64,000 nt of DNA, from the NCBI GenBank assembly GCA_963921935.1, contig OY998176.1, positions 181,809,842-181,873,841 on the forward strand, written 5' to 3'. The notes beneath the pieces were generated by a model. That model searched no databases. It saw only the letters and a list, made by a program, of their open reading frames with translations, and was not told the DNA's origin. Made by a program: the position numbers and the translations under genes. Of this stretch, positions 43,973-56,290 are shown piece by piece. Numbering within the stretch: position 1 is the first letter of the stretch; every line of letters starts with the position of its first letter. The DNA is from Galeruca laticollis. Taxonomy: Eukaryota > Arthropoda > Insecta > Coleoptera > Chrysomelidae.

Positions 43973-46900
43973 GGGTCAATCGGGGCTAATGTGATACAAA
44001 AATATACACTTTTGACTATATTTCCTAACCATCTACATTATGACATTTAAAAAAAATACTGGGATATGTAATTCGTATTGGTTAGTCTATATATGGGTGC
44101 ACAAAAAAATGTAGTTGCAGTACCAATGCTAAAAAAAATAAAAACTGCGTATCATAATAACCCCACCTGGTGGGGCTAATTTGATACGTTGATGGGGCTG
44201 AAGTGATACAGCATTGTATTTCATTGAATATCGTTAATAAAAGTAAGACGAGGCTGAAATGATACAGCTCTGGGGCTAATCTAATACCAGTAATTTTTTC
44301 AAATTTTTATTTCCAGCCATATTAAAGATACAAGCGTGTCTTGATCATGTTTTTTTTCGCTCAAAAAAACACATTGAGAAAGAATAACTAAAGCACAGTT
44401 TATTGTCGAAAATTAACATTTTTAACATTTCATACATTTTTATCAATTATTCTTGATGAAATTATAATATTGAAAAGTCGAGTTGAAAATCAATTCTCCT
44501 CTCCTTCCCAAAGCAGGTTCAACAAGTGTTTCTTCCACATCTTCATTCTCAATAAATGACACATCTTCCGGCTCCTTCCAACAAAAAACTGAGGTATCTT
44601 TATGTGTCTCTTTTATTCGTGTGAATTTCACTTTCGGTTCACCAGCTTCAATGTCAATAACTTGACCAACGTAGTGCAACACTTTCTTCTTGGTTGCAAA
44701 TTTAACTACAACCCAGTCATTGATTGTAGGTATAGTATGTTTGTAATGCATGTCACTATCATTGCAGTTTTCTAAAGTCTTCTCAAATTCCAAATCTGAC
44801 TCTTCTTCTCTCTGCGTCATTTGTATAAAATCTTCTTTGTCGTAATCACTGCTATCGTTATCTGCAAAATCAATTTCACTCGGGATATCTGAGTCGCTGT
44901 CTGATGAAACCGTTATTTTCTTACGCTTCTTTTGTTTTTTCTGTTTTTCCTGAATTATCTGATTCTCGTCCTTTCTTGTTATTTCGTCAGAACACAAGTT
45001 CACTTCTTTGTTAGCATTTTCAGTTGGTTGGGTTTCTGAGGTGCCTGAGGTGGTTGTTTTCTTATTTTTCTTTTTCACTCCTCCCCCTAGTTTTTTACGT
45101 TTTTTTCGGCTTTCTTTCTCTTCCATTTCTTGTTTCTTTTTTTGTTCAGCAGCAATCCACTCTTCACTAGTAACGATTGCTGCCGTAGAGGCTAGTTTTT
45201 TTCTAGTTTTTTGGGGAGCAACGGTTTTGTTAAGTCGTTGTAGAAGCAACATCTCAAACGAACGGGGGGTACTTGGAGATGTTCGGATCATTGGAGTAGA
45301 GGAACCAGAGTTCCTGTCTGTACTTGGGCTGGCTGTGACTGATTGAGATAGAGCAACTGAACATTCTGCTGAAGTAGAAGGTACTGCCGATTCAGAATCA
45401 TTAGACGGTGGTGGCTGTGACCGGTTGGAAGACGAAGGCTGATATACATCGCTTGGATTAGAAACTTCGACAGATGGAATAGCGTTCTCTGATTTCTCGG
45501 CTGCTTCGATTTTTTTTTTTCAGTTCGGCATTGTATCTTGCTAGTTTTTCAGGATCCAAACGAGAAACTGGGTATTTCTTTCTATCAACTGGGTAAATCC
45601 CAGCAGATGTGAATCCTGCTTTTACATTGTCAGAAGGTAATCCGTCATACCAAATACTGCAAAGAATGTTTACAAATTCACTCTTTGTCATTTTCCGTTG
45701 ATTACTTCTGTACCACTGAATGATGTTTAGATCCCACGTATACTTGAGTGTCTTGAAACATGTCTTGTCCAGAGGCTGCAAAACATCTGTTGTATGAGCA
45801 GGCAGTTTCACTATAATAACTTGCTGGTTTTTGGCATAGATAGCTGTCTCAATATCCAGGTGAGTAAGATGGCCGTCAAATATTAAGAGGAGTGGTCTCT
45901 CCTTTACTTCCTGGCAAAATTTTTCAAAGTAGGCATGGAATATAACAGATGTCATCCACCCCTTGTCACTACATGCATAGAACGTACCAGGCACATCTTT
46001 ATCCCCTTTCCAACTGGACCACAAGTTAGCGCCTTGGAAGATTATTAATGGTGGCATTACTTTACCTGCAGCATTACAGCATGCCAAAACTGTAGTGTTT
46101 TCTCTGCCACTTCCTTCTTGAGTTCGATGAGCTTTCTGCCCAACACCAGAAAGTAGTTTAACTCTAGAAGGATCGGCACAAAAAGATGTCTCATCCAGGT
46201 TGTAGATATGGCTAGGTTTATCATCTAGCTTTAGTTCATTTATCTGTTCCTCAAGCAAGTCATAAAAATGGTATATAATGAATGGGTCACTGGTATTTAG
46301 ACGCCGAGATTTTTCCAGGGGCTCCATTTTTTTTAGGCTCAATTTTTGTCTTTGACAAAAAGCCTTATACCAATCATGCCCCGGTCTATTATTTTTAAAT
46401 GGAACCGTCAGCGCATTTTGCTCGACGTATTCTTTCACTACCTCCAAGACTTCTTCTTTGCTCAACGCAAACCCATTTTTTGCCATAGTCTTGAGATTTT
46501 CGGCTAACGACGCCTCAGTTTCTTCTGGCAGAGCTTTCTTATGACCAACGCGGTTCGTAGTGTTGATCCCAGTATGATTTTCGGTTTTTTTCATGTATCG
46601 GCATAGGAACATTTTCTCAATCTTAAGATCCTTAGCCACTTTACGCAGAGACTGGCCTTCATCTATCATTTTTTTAGCACGATCAAGTAATGTCTGTGGA
46701 TAAACTGTTCTTGTCCCTTTACTGATGTAATGACGCACCATTTTAACATGTCCTTCTGTATACGTCGAGGTTGAATAAGTTTTTTTAAGAATACAGTCAC
46801 ACACTGAAACCGTTGACACTATCCACACTTATGGTCTATAGCTGGCCCTGCAACAAAACAAAACAAGTAGAAATTCAAGAAAGTTACAAAAACTAATAAC

Positions 46901-47387
46901 AGGCACAATTTTCAAGAATTTGCAATATCAAGATAGCCCCTTCAGCTGTATCATAATAGCCCCGTTGGTTGTATCACAATAGCCCCCTCGTTTGTATCAG
47001 ATTAGCCCCCTATATGTGAAGTCATATATCTCGTGAACAGGTTGATTATTTTGAAGTTTTTAAATACAGAAACATAAATCTATCTTCCCCAAATACAGGT
47101 GGGACATTAAAACATTTCTACCTCAATAAACAGCGGAGTTAGAATAAAAGTTTACACTCAGTCACTGAAATTTTTTTTGCTAAAAAAATCACCGCTGATT
47201 ATTTATTTTTTTATTGTCCACTTACCATGCAATAATGAGTAATTCCGTTATGCCCAACAATAATAGAATGTATTACTTAGTCCGTAATTTTTTTTGGCTG
47301 TTTTTGGCTTAAAGCATGTACATAATTTTCTGGTGTATCATATTAGCCCCACTTTTCAAGGTGTATCACATTAGCCCCGATTGACCC
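43973..47387 (-). mobile_element. pogo/Tigger-like DNA transposon 3, near intact
   Basis: Perfect inverted ends GGGTCAATCGGGGCTAATGT (then GATACA) at 43973 and its complement ending at 47387, flanked by TA (43971-43972, 47388-47389). Variants of GGGGCTAATGTGATACA recur near 44170, 44192, 44250 and 44270 on the left and near 46935, 46958, 46983, 47005, 47340 and 47362 on the right. One minus-strand transposase, interrupted by a single frameshift, fills the interior. Confidence 0.93.
44443..46741 (-). pseudogene. pogo/Tigger transposase, one frameshift
   Basis: ATG at 46741-46739 (MVRHYISKGTRTVYP); an upstream in-frame Met at 46828 lacks similarity. Order: psq helix-turn-helix (LRKVAKDLKIEKMFLCRYM), CENP-B-type domain (RPGHDWYKAFCQR), DDE core with YNLDETSF, LLIFDGHLTH and VLQPLDKTCF, then GFTSAGIYPVDRKKYP. 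At an A10 run near 45510-45519 the frame shifts, and the rest (45500-44443) continues as a Ser/Pro-rich and Lys-rich linker, an acidic SDSDSD stretch and a folded tail (DWVVVKFATKKKVLHYVGQV). About 765 residues in all. A sequencing or somatic A-run error could also explain the shift. Confidence 0.85.
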
Positions 47388-47908
47388 TATATTACCAAAA
47401 GTTCATAATTACTATTTATAAATTTCTTACCTTGGATGCAAGATATTTATTATTATATTATATTATTTCATTAATAAATTCATGAATTAAATATTATTTA
47501 ATAGTCGTAGATACAAATATTTATACCAGAAAGTTTCTACTCAGATTCAGTTATTTATGTGCATGAAATTATATTTTCTGAGAAATAGTTGAGAATATCT
47601 AGAGTAAAATGGAACTATGTGACCCTAATAATAAATTAGAAATAAAAGAGAAGATTTTTATGGAGGCAAGTTATTTAATGATAATTAGGTGTTTAGCATC
47701 AAGTAAATGAAAGCTCTTTATTCACATTTATTATAAGTAAATACATAGCTAATTTATTTTGATATTATACCTACTTAAATAAAGTAGACTCTAAAAATAA
47801 GGATATTATGTATTTACATAACTTCTGCATTTTTTTACAATTTGCAATATTAAATTAATGAAAATGAATAATATGTAAAACATTGTTCAATAAATGATAA
47901 TATGTATA
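47388..47908. other. Intergenic, downstream of mRpL24
   Basis: AT-rich sequence between pogo element 3 and the mRpL24 stop codon. No gene or element recognised; it should include the mRpL24 3' UTR, whose polyadenylation signal on the minus strand I could not fix. Confidence 0.4.
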
Positions 47909-48369
47909 CTAATACCAATATGATATTGGTGGTACTCTTTTTTCTTTGATGTTCAGTTTATCCATAATATCCATCTCAAATGTTTTTAAAGCAGGTTTAA
48001 ATGTAATTTCACTAGCATTATCCGCTGTGGTGTCTTTAGGCTGCTCCTTATAAGTGGATTTTGTTTTATAATCATAAGTTTCCTCCATTGAAGGTGGTAT
48101 TGGAATTATTCTGCCCGTTCTTATTGATACTCGTACTTTTTGACCATCCTCTGTATATCTCCATTCAAAAGTTGTTGGTAGAAGGTCTGAGGGATCAACT
48201 AAAGATATCTCAGATGTAACAAGTAAAGGTTTTTCTGATTGTACCCAAACCCCCTCAAAATCTTTATCATCTCCCATTTGTTGTAATTCACAATTGAGTC
48301 CTTCAACGATCACCCAATTCCTTTCTTGTATTATCTCTTTAATTATTCCTTGTTTTCCTTTATCTTTAC
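47909..48369 (-). CDS. mRpL24: Mitochondrial ribosomal protein L24, last exon
   Basis: The exon starts after the acceptor TTGTAG (minus strand, ending 48370) and ends with TAG at 47911-47909. The split Gly codon leads into GKDKGKQGIIKEIIQERNW, the KOW motif of the uL24 family, then VIVEGLNC, a middle segment, VRVSIRTGRIIPIP and the C-terminus EKRVPPISYWY, characteristic of animal bL24m/uL24m. This protein of the mitochondrial large subunit helps early rRNA folding. About 153 residues are encoded here. The N-terminal exon(s), expected on the minus strand beyond 48370, were not found before the LINE at 49240 or elsewhere in the window. Confidence 0.85.
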
Positions 48370-48470
48370 CTACAATAGAAACAAATAGTTGTCATATTAT
48401 TCAAAATATATTACTTAATAGTAGGTAGTCCTTATCCAATTGTCTGGATAAAGCCGAAGATTAAATTAAA

Positions 48471-48794
48471 ATGTTCAGTACTACTCCAGAAAAAATGATA
48501 GAACACATATTGTCATTAGAAAACAGTAATTTAATAAGAAAATTGGATCAAATAATATCAACAGAATATATGAGTACAGAAAAAATTGGATAAACAAAAA
48601 TGATGAGATAACAAATCTGAAATACAATTTTTTGAGGTAGGGTTATTTCCACAGTAAGTAAAAAAATAATTTTCAATCTTTGTTTAAACTGAAAGGTTAA
48701 ACATAACGATAGTCTAAAAAATACAAATCTGATGAAATGATTGAAGAATTGACATATTTAAATAGCAAATATTTGTGGAAGGAATTGGAATGAT
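48471..48794 (+). other. Possible small gene in mRpL24 intron
   Basis: ATG at 48471 opens 40 codons (MFSTTPEKMIEHILSLENSN...). Past a one-base shift in an A-run near 48580 it stays open as KNDEITNLKYNFL. Separately, after an AG at 48711-48712, an open stretch SKKYKSDEMIEELTYLNSKY ends with TGA at 48792-48794. All parts look helical and charged, like one coiled-coil protein split by a short intron, but I do not recognise it and the exon phases do not join cleanly. A pseudogene or chance are possible. Confidence 0.25.
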
Positions 48795-49433
48795 ATTTGA
48801 CTTATACAACAATATCATAAAATTCTTTTAACTACTGTTCAAATAGATGTGTGAAGAACAAAAATCTGCTGACATTACTGAAATCTACATCACTTCACTT
48901 TTGTAAATCTTAAAGGGAGAGGCTACTAATATTAAATAATATTCTTCGAATAAATATATAATTTATAGTGACAAATGACATCTTTCGGTTTATTGAAATT
49001 TTTATAAAAAATATAACAAACTTGTTATAGTACACATCAAGGATTCATTGTTGTCCACTCTGATAACATATTAAATGACCACAAATTGAGTATGTAACTA
49101 TTTTAAAAGCTACTTTTGACAAAGTCAAGGTATCTCTACAATCAACAAAAAATGTGAACCCGACATTTTTTTTGGCTTTGACACTCGTCATTCGGCCAGT
49201 CACATCAGGAACAAACTATTAATATATAGAAAAAATATTCACCTCACTCACACCTAAGATAAGACAAAATTACCTACCTAAAAAAAAATACAATAAGGAT
49301 ATACAGGGTCACTCGCTTCTTGTCTAGGGGCCCATCAAGACATTATAATTTATCACAAACAATACTAGGCCACGGAAAGGTAGGAATAACTACAATTGGG
49401 ATAAACAGAGGTAAACAAATCTGGTTCAAACAT

Positions 49434-52400
49434 TCACAAGCATACCTTTGATTCGTATATGAATTTCATCAGAACCTTATATACTTCCATTTTGTTTAAA
49501 GCTAAAAGATGGCAGATATTGAAGGGTGGGAAAAATCCGATTCTTATTAAATCATTAATAAGGTTTTGAGTTTCTTGGGAATATATGCAGTTGAAGAAAA
49601 TATAATTCAGATCACTTTTGATATGACAGTGTTGACACAGGTGTGAGTCCAGAATTTTTATTTTATATAAGTGTGCCGGATAACATGCATGTCCAAAGCG
49701 TAGTCTAACAATAGTTGTAATGTATTTATGTGGGCAGGAATAAGAATTGAACCAACAACAATTCGGAATTTCTTGTTGAATTGATGAATATTGGGTATTA
49801 GATATTTTACAATAATCGTTCCAAGACTTTTTCCATAAACAACTTTGTTTTTGCCTAGAATTAGCAAATACGTCTGGTACAGTGAGTGGATAGATAGATA
49901 ATGTGCCATTTTCTGCTGCATTTTTAGCTAAACGATCTACATGTTCATTATGTTTAAGTCCTATATGTGCTTTGATCCATTTCAGCTGTACATGTTTATT
50001 ATCTTTTTTTAATTGAAATAACATTTTTTTTATATAGAATATATAAAGATTATCTGATGAAGCAGGTATAGTTGGATTCTGTATAGCTGTTAAGACAGAC
50101 AGAGAATCAGCTAATATAATAGCAGAACTTTTTCTGGACGAAGAAACAAATTTTAACGATTCATAGATGTCCACAGCTTCAGCGCTGAAAATTGAGAAGT
50201 CTGAGGGGAGCTTAAACAATTTTTCGACATTATCACCTGGAATGTAGAACGCACAACCAGTTCCATATAAACTTTTGGAAGCGTCAGTATATATCTGTAT
50301 GGAATCAGAATAATTTTCTAATATGGAGTTAAAAATTGTAAGACTTATCATAGGATTTACATGTTACCTAGGTTGAATGACATTAAACATATGAAAAAAG
50401 TATTCAAAATCATCTAGTCATATTTTTTTCTGATCTAATTACACATAGATTGTTGTTGTTTCGGAAATAAGCACAGAGAGGCGGTGAATTTTTGCGGATC
50501 CAGTAGTTGTTAGTTAAATCAAATTCGTCTAGTTCACATATATTGTGATATAAAGATTCGTTGGAAGACATAAGTTTTATGAGGAATTTATGGCTAAGAT
50601 GATTTCTTCTATATTTTAAGGGAGGTTCTAAAGCTTCCACGTGAAGTGGTTCAATGGGAGTAGACCACATAGCACCCATACAAATACGTAAGGCTTTGTT
50701 TTGAAATACGTCAATTTTTTGTAAATTATTTTTACTTGCGGATCCATAAAGTGTACATCCATAATCTATTATGGATCTAATGTATGATCTATAAAAAAGT
50801 AGCGAAGTCGACACATCGGCACCCCACCAAGTTTTAGAAATGGATTTTAAAAAATTCATACCGCTGTTGCATCTATTCAATATATGTTCGATATGGGGTC
50901 TGCAGGTTAACTTCCTATCAACTATCATTCCCAAGTATTTTATTGATTTACAAAATGGAAACGCTTGTGTATTCAAATGAATCGTATCGATATTCGGGAT
51001 GTTATGTCTAGAAAAAATGCAAACTGATGATTTTGTGGGAGATACTTCATAACCATTTTTAATGAACCATTTATAAGCCGATTCGTATATTTTATCTAAC
51101 GTCTCTACAGCATCATTATATTTTTTGGCCTCTCAATATAAGCAAAAATCATCCGCATACTGTATTATTTTTGGGGTGATATTTTCAACGTAAATACTAT
51201 GAAAGTCAGCCGTATACAAATTAAAAAGCGGAGGACTCAATACTGAACCCTGAGGTAGTCCTGAAATATTATAACGAGGTCCTATGAGGTGATTATTATG
51301 AGTTCTTATATACAATTTTCTATGAGAATAAAAGTTAATGATTGCATCAGTTAATCGAATCGGTATTAGGAAGTTATTAATCATTTTTTCTCTCAGAATG
51401 GGTAAGCATACGCTATCATAAGCACCTTCGATATCTAGGCAAAGTGTAGGTAAATATCTATTGGAGGAATAAGTATTTTGAATATCGGTAACGAGAGTTG
51501 TTAGAGCGTCAATTGTACCACAACCTTTTCTGTAGCCAAACTGGGTTCTTGGAAGGAGGTTTTTCTGAAATAACCACCATTCAGGTCTGTGCTTAATGGT
51601 ACGTTCTAAAGTTTGCAACATTCAAGACATAAGTGATATAGGGCGATAGGATTCAGCATGATTGGGATCTTTACCTGGCTTGAGAATAGGAATAATGTCG
51701 ACATCCTTCAACTCATTAATAATGATTAGATTATTCAGTATGTCATTAAATATATGAATCAACATACATTTAGCAATAACAGGAAGGTTATCAATCATAG
51801 GATATTTAATTTCATCAAGTCCTGGACTAGTACTGATGCGATTTTCAAGAACATAGTTTAACTCTGTTTTGAATGAAAATGGTTTTCATCACTAGATGAA
51901 GTTAGATCAGGAAATAACATTGCAGCGAAGGGGGGAGAAATTTTGTCAAAAAATTCTGCCATCCAGATATCATCTAAAGGCTTGACGTTGTAGATTGGTT
52001 TTCTATAAATCTTTCTAGCTTGTTTCCAAAGAGAAGAAGACGAAACAGTCTTATTAAGAGAAGAAACATACTCAATCCAGTTTTGTTTAGCTATAGCTTT
52101 AAATTTTTTTTTGTTCTTGCCATCATTTCTTGACAAAGGAAAAAGTTTTGGAAATTCGAAGTTTTTTTATAAGTCGAAAAAGCCAAACGTCTATCTTCCA
52201 AAATCTTTTCGCAATCTGAATTCCACCAAGGTGGGGGGTAACGTTTTAAGTTTTTAATATTTTTGAATTGTGGTATCGCAACGTGTGCAGCTTGATTCAT
52301 ACTGCTGATCGAGATTTGATATTTATCTGATGTGGAGTTTAATGAGAAATCTCCTTGAAGAATATTTTCAATTGTCCCATTTTTTTTAAGGGGAAACTCA

Positions 52401-53082
52401 TTGATGACTGGGTCAATTGGAAGCTCCATAAGTATAACAAAATGATTGGATCCTAATGTATCATCTAATACTGACCAATTAATTGTATTAGCAAGTTCAG
52501 GAAAACAAAAAGTGATATCTATCGCAGAAACATTTTGATTAGGACGAGTTAGAACTGTGGGTTGTCCATTATTCATTACTGTTAGATTAAGATCATCTGC
52601 AACTTGGATTAGCTGTATACCAACTGTGTCATTATGATGTGCACCCCACAACGAATGATGTGCATTGAAATCACCGCCCACGATTATAGGATTTTTGCTT
52701 GTGAAAAAAGTGTAAGCCAATCGTTAGCAGAACATATTTTAGGTGGTTTATAAACAGAAAAAAGGCTTAGCTCCGATTTACCATATTTAATTTTTATGCC
52801 ACACATTTCCACGCCTCTACACACATTCATATTAATTTTGAATTCACAAAAACTTATTGAATGATGAACTAAAATGGCAACACCACCATAGCCGTCATGT
52901 CGGTCTTTACGGATCATATTATAACTATTATAACAATATTGTATATTTTTTTTAAACCAAGTTTCAGTAATAAATGCCACATCTATTTTTCTACAATTTA
53001 AAAAGTGTTGCAAACTGTTTTTATTTGCCACAGCTGATCTAGCATTCCACTGCATAATGTTAAGTGAAACTTTCTGAGCCAT
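49434..53082 (-). pseudogene. LINE ORF2: endonuclease, RT, RNase H
   Basis: From 53082: MAQKVSLNIMQWNARSAVAN, IDVAFITETWF and GYGGVAILVHH (endonuclease), IIVGGDFNAHHSLWG and VSAIDITF (catalytic Asp/Asn/His), then FGYRKGCGTIDALTTL, LCLDIEGAYDSV, GLPQGSVLSPPLFNLY and IIQYADDFCLY (reverse transcriptase), SIKYLGMIVDRKL (thumb), QIYTDASKSLYGTG and LKWIKAHIGLKHNEHVDRLA (RNase H), and a terminal LCQHCHIKSDLNYIFFNC zinc-like cluster. It nicks target DNA and copies the element RNA. Frame breaks lie near 52710, 52140, 51860, 51620, 51133 (in-frame stop) and 50400. Confidence 0.85.
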
Positions 53083-53127
53083 TAATAACTATTAACTGTT
53101 AGAGTATCCACCAGTACTTGTTTTATG

Positions 53128-54463
53128 CTACTGATTATTGGAACTTTTATTAATTGATTGCAAGTCTTCTACTGAGCTAATATTATCCAATAAATTGAAT
53201 ACAAATTTGGAGACAATGTCAGCAATATTCTGTTTTTTCCTTTCAATACTATTAAAATTGGATTTATAGGGGTTAGCAGGTAATGGTTGACTAGGACCAA
53301 AAGTAAAAGGAAACATAGGCGAGCCAGAAGGAGACTGATTGGACGGAGAGTCTGATTTTCTTTTCTTTTTCATTGGAACTGAGTAGTTTTTTGTGCCACT
53401 TGTACTTGGTAGCGACAAAATTAAACTATTGCTTTCCCTAGTATTTTTTATCATAGTTTGTGTGGAATTATTATTAACTTGATTAGTAAGACTGGGGAAA
53501 TCTTTATTATAATTTGATAAGCCTGAAAAAGAATCATGACTTACAAAAGAAGAAATAGAGTTTTCACAGTATTTTCTGGCTTCCAGAAATGACGTTTTTT
53601 GTTCAACCATAATAGTTTTAATTTTTTTCTGTTTCTCATATTGAGGGCATTTTTTAGATATAGATAGGTGATCGTTAGATTTACAATGAATTCAATAAAT
53701 TTTGTCCTTATTGCAACTGTGTTCCTGTTTTTATTTCGCCGCATTGTATACATCGTTCTTGGGTGTTTTTACACTGTTTAGAAACATGTCCATACTTCAA
53801 ACAACGATAACATTGAACTACTCTACCCATAAATTCTTCTACCTGACAATATACTTTATTAAATGCAACATATTTTGGTATAATATTACCTTCAAAAGTA
53901 ATAATAATGGTTTTTTTGGTACATAATCAATTGTGTTATCCTCTCTTTGGATTTAACGTTTAGTACGATAAATATTTATTACCGGTGAGGTAGACTCTAC
54001 ATTCTCTAACAAATATTTTTCGTCATATTTAGTGTCAACGTCCCTAATGATACCCTTTGATTCGAGTAGATGATTTGGAATATAAGCTACCAAATTATGA
54101 TTTTCCAACAAAGGATTTTTAACTAATTGATTAGCCTCAAGAAACGATTTTAATAAAACTTTTATTCGATTTTTACCTATACTTTTAATTTCTAATATAT
54201 TAGTTAGCTTTAATTGTTTAAAAACAACCAACAGTCATCGGATGTAGCCTTCCCAAATTACTACTTTTAATATTTTCAATGTATACCCAAATAGTAAATA
54301 AATTGTACTTATCTGACAATAAGTTGAAATTTTTTGGAACTGGTTTTACTGCAGAAACCTCGTTGCTGCTTGGAGGGTTATTAATCGGTAACATTTGATC
54401 ATCATCACATAACATAATTGACTCCACCTGCGTCGAGAATGACGTCCCTTTTTTATCCCCCAT
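53128..54463 (-). pseudogene. LINE ORF1, RNA-binding Gag-like protein
   Basis: From 54463: MGDKKGTSFSTQVESIML, then FTIWVYIENIK and LKLTNILEIKSIGKNRIKV (RNA-binding fold), YIPNHLLESKGIIRDVD, a CCHC knuckle CYRCLKYGHVSKQC with following CIQCGE (about 53810-53740), YEKQKKIKTIMVEQKTSFLE and a Ser/Asn-rich tail to 53128. This is the usual ORF1 design of I/jockey-type LINEs. Frames break at about 54225, 53950 and 53700. Confidence 0.75.
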
Positions 54464-54773
54464 GATGGGGGGAGATTATTTAGTTAAAAACTCTAATCGG
54501 AATATTTTAAATAAACACGTGTAAGAAAACAAAGTTGGCACTGATAAAAACTATCGACCAGTTTTGTTAATTGCTTCGCACAACCTATTTGTACAAAGGT
54601 AAAATCAACGAACCTGACATATTCTATGTTTTGTTTCATTGATTACTACACATGTCACTTTACTTTGTTGTAATTTCGATCCTTTGATATTTAATTTATT
54701 TGGTTTGAGAAACGTATGAAATGTATTTTTAATTAGGGATGTACCGGAAATCCTGTGGTACCATTAAATCCGG

Positions 54774-54890
54774 CCGGTCCGGCCTAGAGGCCGGAATTGC
54801 CGGTCCGGCCTAGAGGCCGGAATTGCCGGTCCGGCCTAGAGGCCGGAATTGCCGGTCCATCCTAGAGGCCGGAATTGTCGTTCCGGCCGG
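54774..54890. repeat. 26-bp GC-rich subterminal tandem repeat
   Basis: Four copies, period 26, of GGCCTAGAGGCCGGAATTGC plus CGGTCC; the fourth is diverged. Each contains a short palindrome CCGGCC-TAGA-GGCCGG. Similar CCGGCCGGAATTCCGG motifs occur at 56490-56536 near the other end, as expected for transposase binding sites of hAT elements. Confidence 0.9.
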
Positions 54891-55089
54891 ATCGCAACTG
54901 CGATTCGGCCGGAACATTTAAATTTTTTAAAATAGGATAAATATATGAAAAAAGCAAGAAAAATATTTTGTAATTTGATAAATTGAAAGTCGTAAATCAT
55001 TACAAAATTATATTTTAAACAGGCGAATGTATTAAATCGAGGTACATATAAAAAATTAAAGATATAAACCAAAAACTAATATTTATAAT

Positions 55090-56290
55090 TTATTTTATTT
55101 TGATTGTGATGAATAAATTAGAGACTGTCTGCATTTTCAGATCTTAGCCTACACCTATTATCAACATATATGTTACCAATTTCCGAAAATAGTCTCTCTC
55201 GGAATAAACACTAGTTGCTAGACTTGATAAAAACTGCTTTACTAAATTAATTAGACCAGGAATTGTTCCACTGTGCTAAAGTTCCACCACTCAAATGGGT
55301 CTGACTGTCAATCAATAACGGGCACTACATAGTATACTTCAAGTTGATAGAGTGTATTGCCTTTCGAATCACTAGAGGATGCAGGTGTCGAAGATGGAAC
55401 AAAGTTATCGTAGGACTTCCACAGCGTAAAAGATGAACTTGTTGGAAGTATCATTTTTTCATATGTTATCTTCGCCCTCTTTTGTATAGCGGCTAATGGT
55501 TCTTTATCCTAGTCTTCGCTAATAACCACGTTAGCTCATCATCTTGTATTTCAGATTCGGATTCATCGGTGTTGCTCCTATTAATTTCTGTGACTTTTCT
55601 TACAAATCTGTTTTTTATATCTTCAACTATAGTCTAACTCGAAAAAAAGTACACTTTACATCTGGGATCTAAAATAGTCGATATGGTAAAGCAGTTCTTG
55701 GACTCCACATCGGAGAACCTTTCGTTCATTCCTGTAATGAGACATTTCATTCATAGTTCCAACCCCATACAACTGTTCAATTTTTTCGGACAATAGGTAG
55801 CGCTTCAATACAGCAATTGTTGGAATTACTTTTGAAATAACTGAATCCGTGCTGCTCATCAGTTTCGTTATCTCTTCAAAAGGTCTGAGTAATTCATGGA
55901 CAGATTGCAACAGGTCCCACTGATTATTGGTTAAATTGTTTATTGACTTTACGGCGCTATTTTCAGTGTGATAAACAGTTACACAACGTTTCAAATCAAG
56001 TAACCTCTCTATAACATGTAGAATGTGGAGTTCCACCGTGTTTGTACATCTTGGATAATTTTCTCCTGGTCCATATTCAACTCTTATTGTATTTTACTTA
56101 ATTTGCTGCATGATCAAAACGAGTGATTGAATTTGGCGGGCACAACTAATCATATCTGATACGGATCTTTGAGATTTTATACTGACATTGATTATTAATT
56201 GCAGTTTGTATAAAACACCCCTCTCCATTTATTTCTGCATCTCTACAGCCTTTGATTTATTTACTGGAAGCCAGTGTGCTTTATTAGAAT
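55090..56290 (-). pseudogene. hAT transposase (ZBED-like), broken
   Basis: The minus-strand frame 56036-55656 reads LHILHVIERLLDLKRCVTVY, LTNNQWDLLQSVHELLRPFE and SSTDSVISKVIPTIAVLKRY, matching the catalytic-insertion region of hAT/ZBED transposases. Further along, around 55200-55100, RERLFSEIGNIYVDNRCRL and ENADSLLI form the C-terminal dimerisation domain. Upstream pieces and the BED zinc finger are not visible; stops separate the parts. Confidence 0.8.

Larger units (their letters stand above)
49240..54490 (-). mobile_element. I-type LINE with ORF1 and ORF2
   Basis: A nearly full-length element on the minus strand: ORF1 (54463-53128) then ORF2 with endonuclease, reverse transcriptase and RNase H (53082-49434). 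The 3' UTR is 49433 to about 49240. 54491-54733 upstream is AT-rich without other features. The boundaries are approximate, since no target duplication was found. Stops and frameshifts are scattered but fewer than in the other LINEs. Confidence 0.8.
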
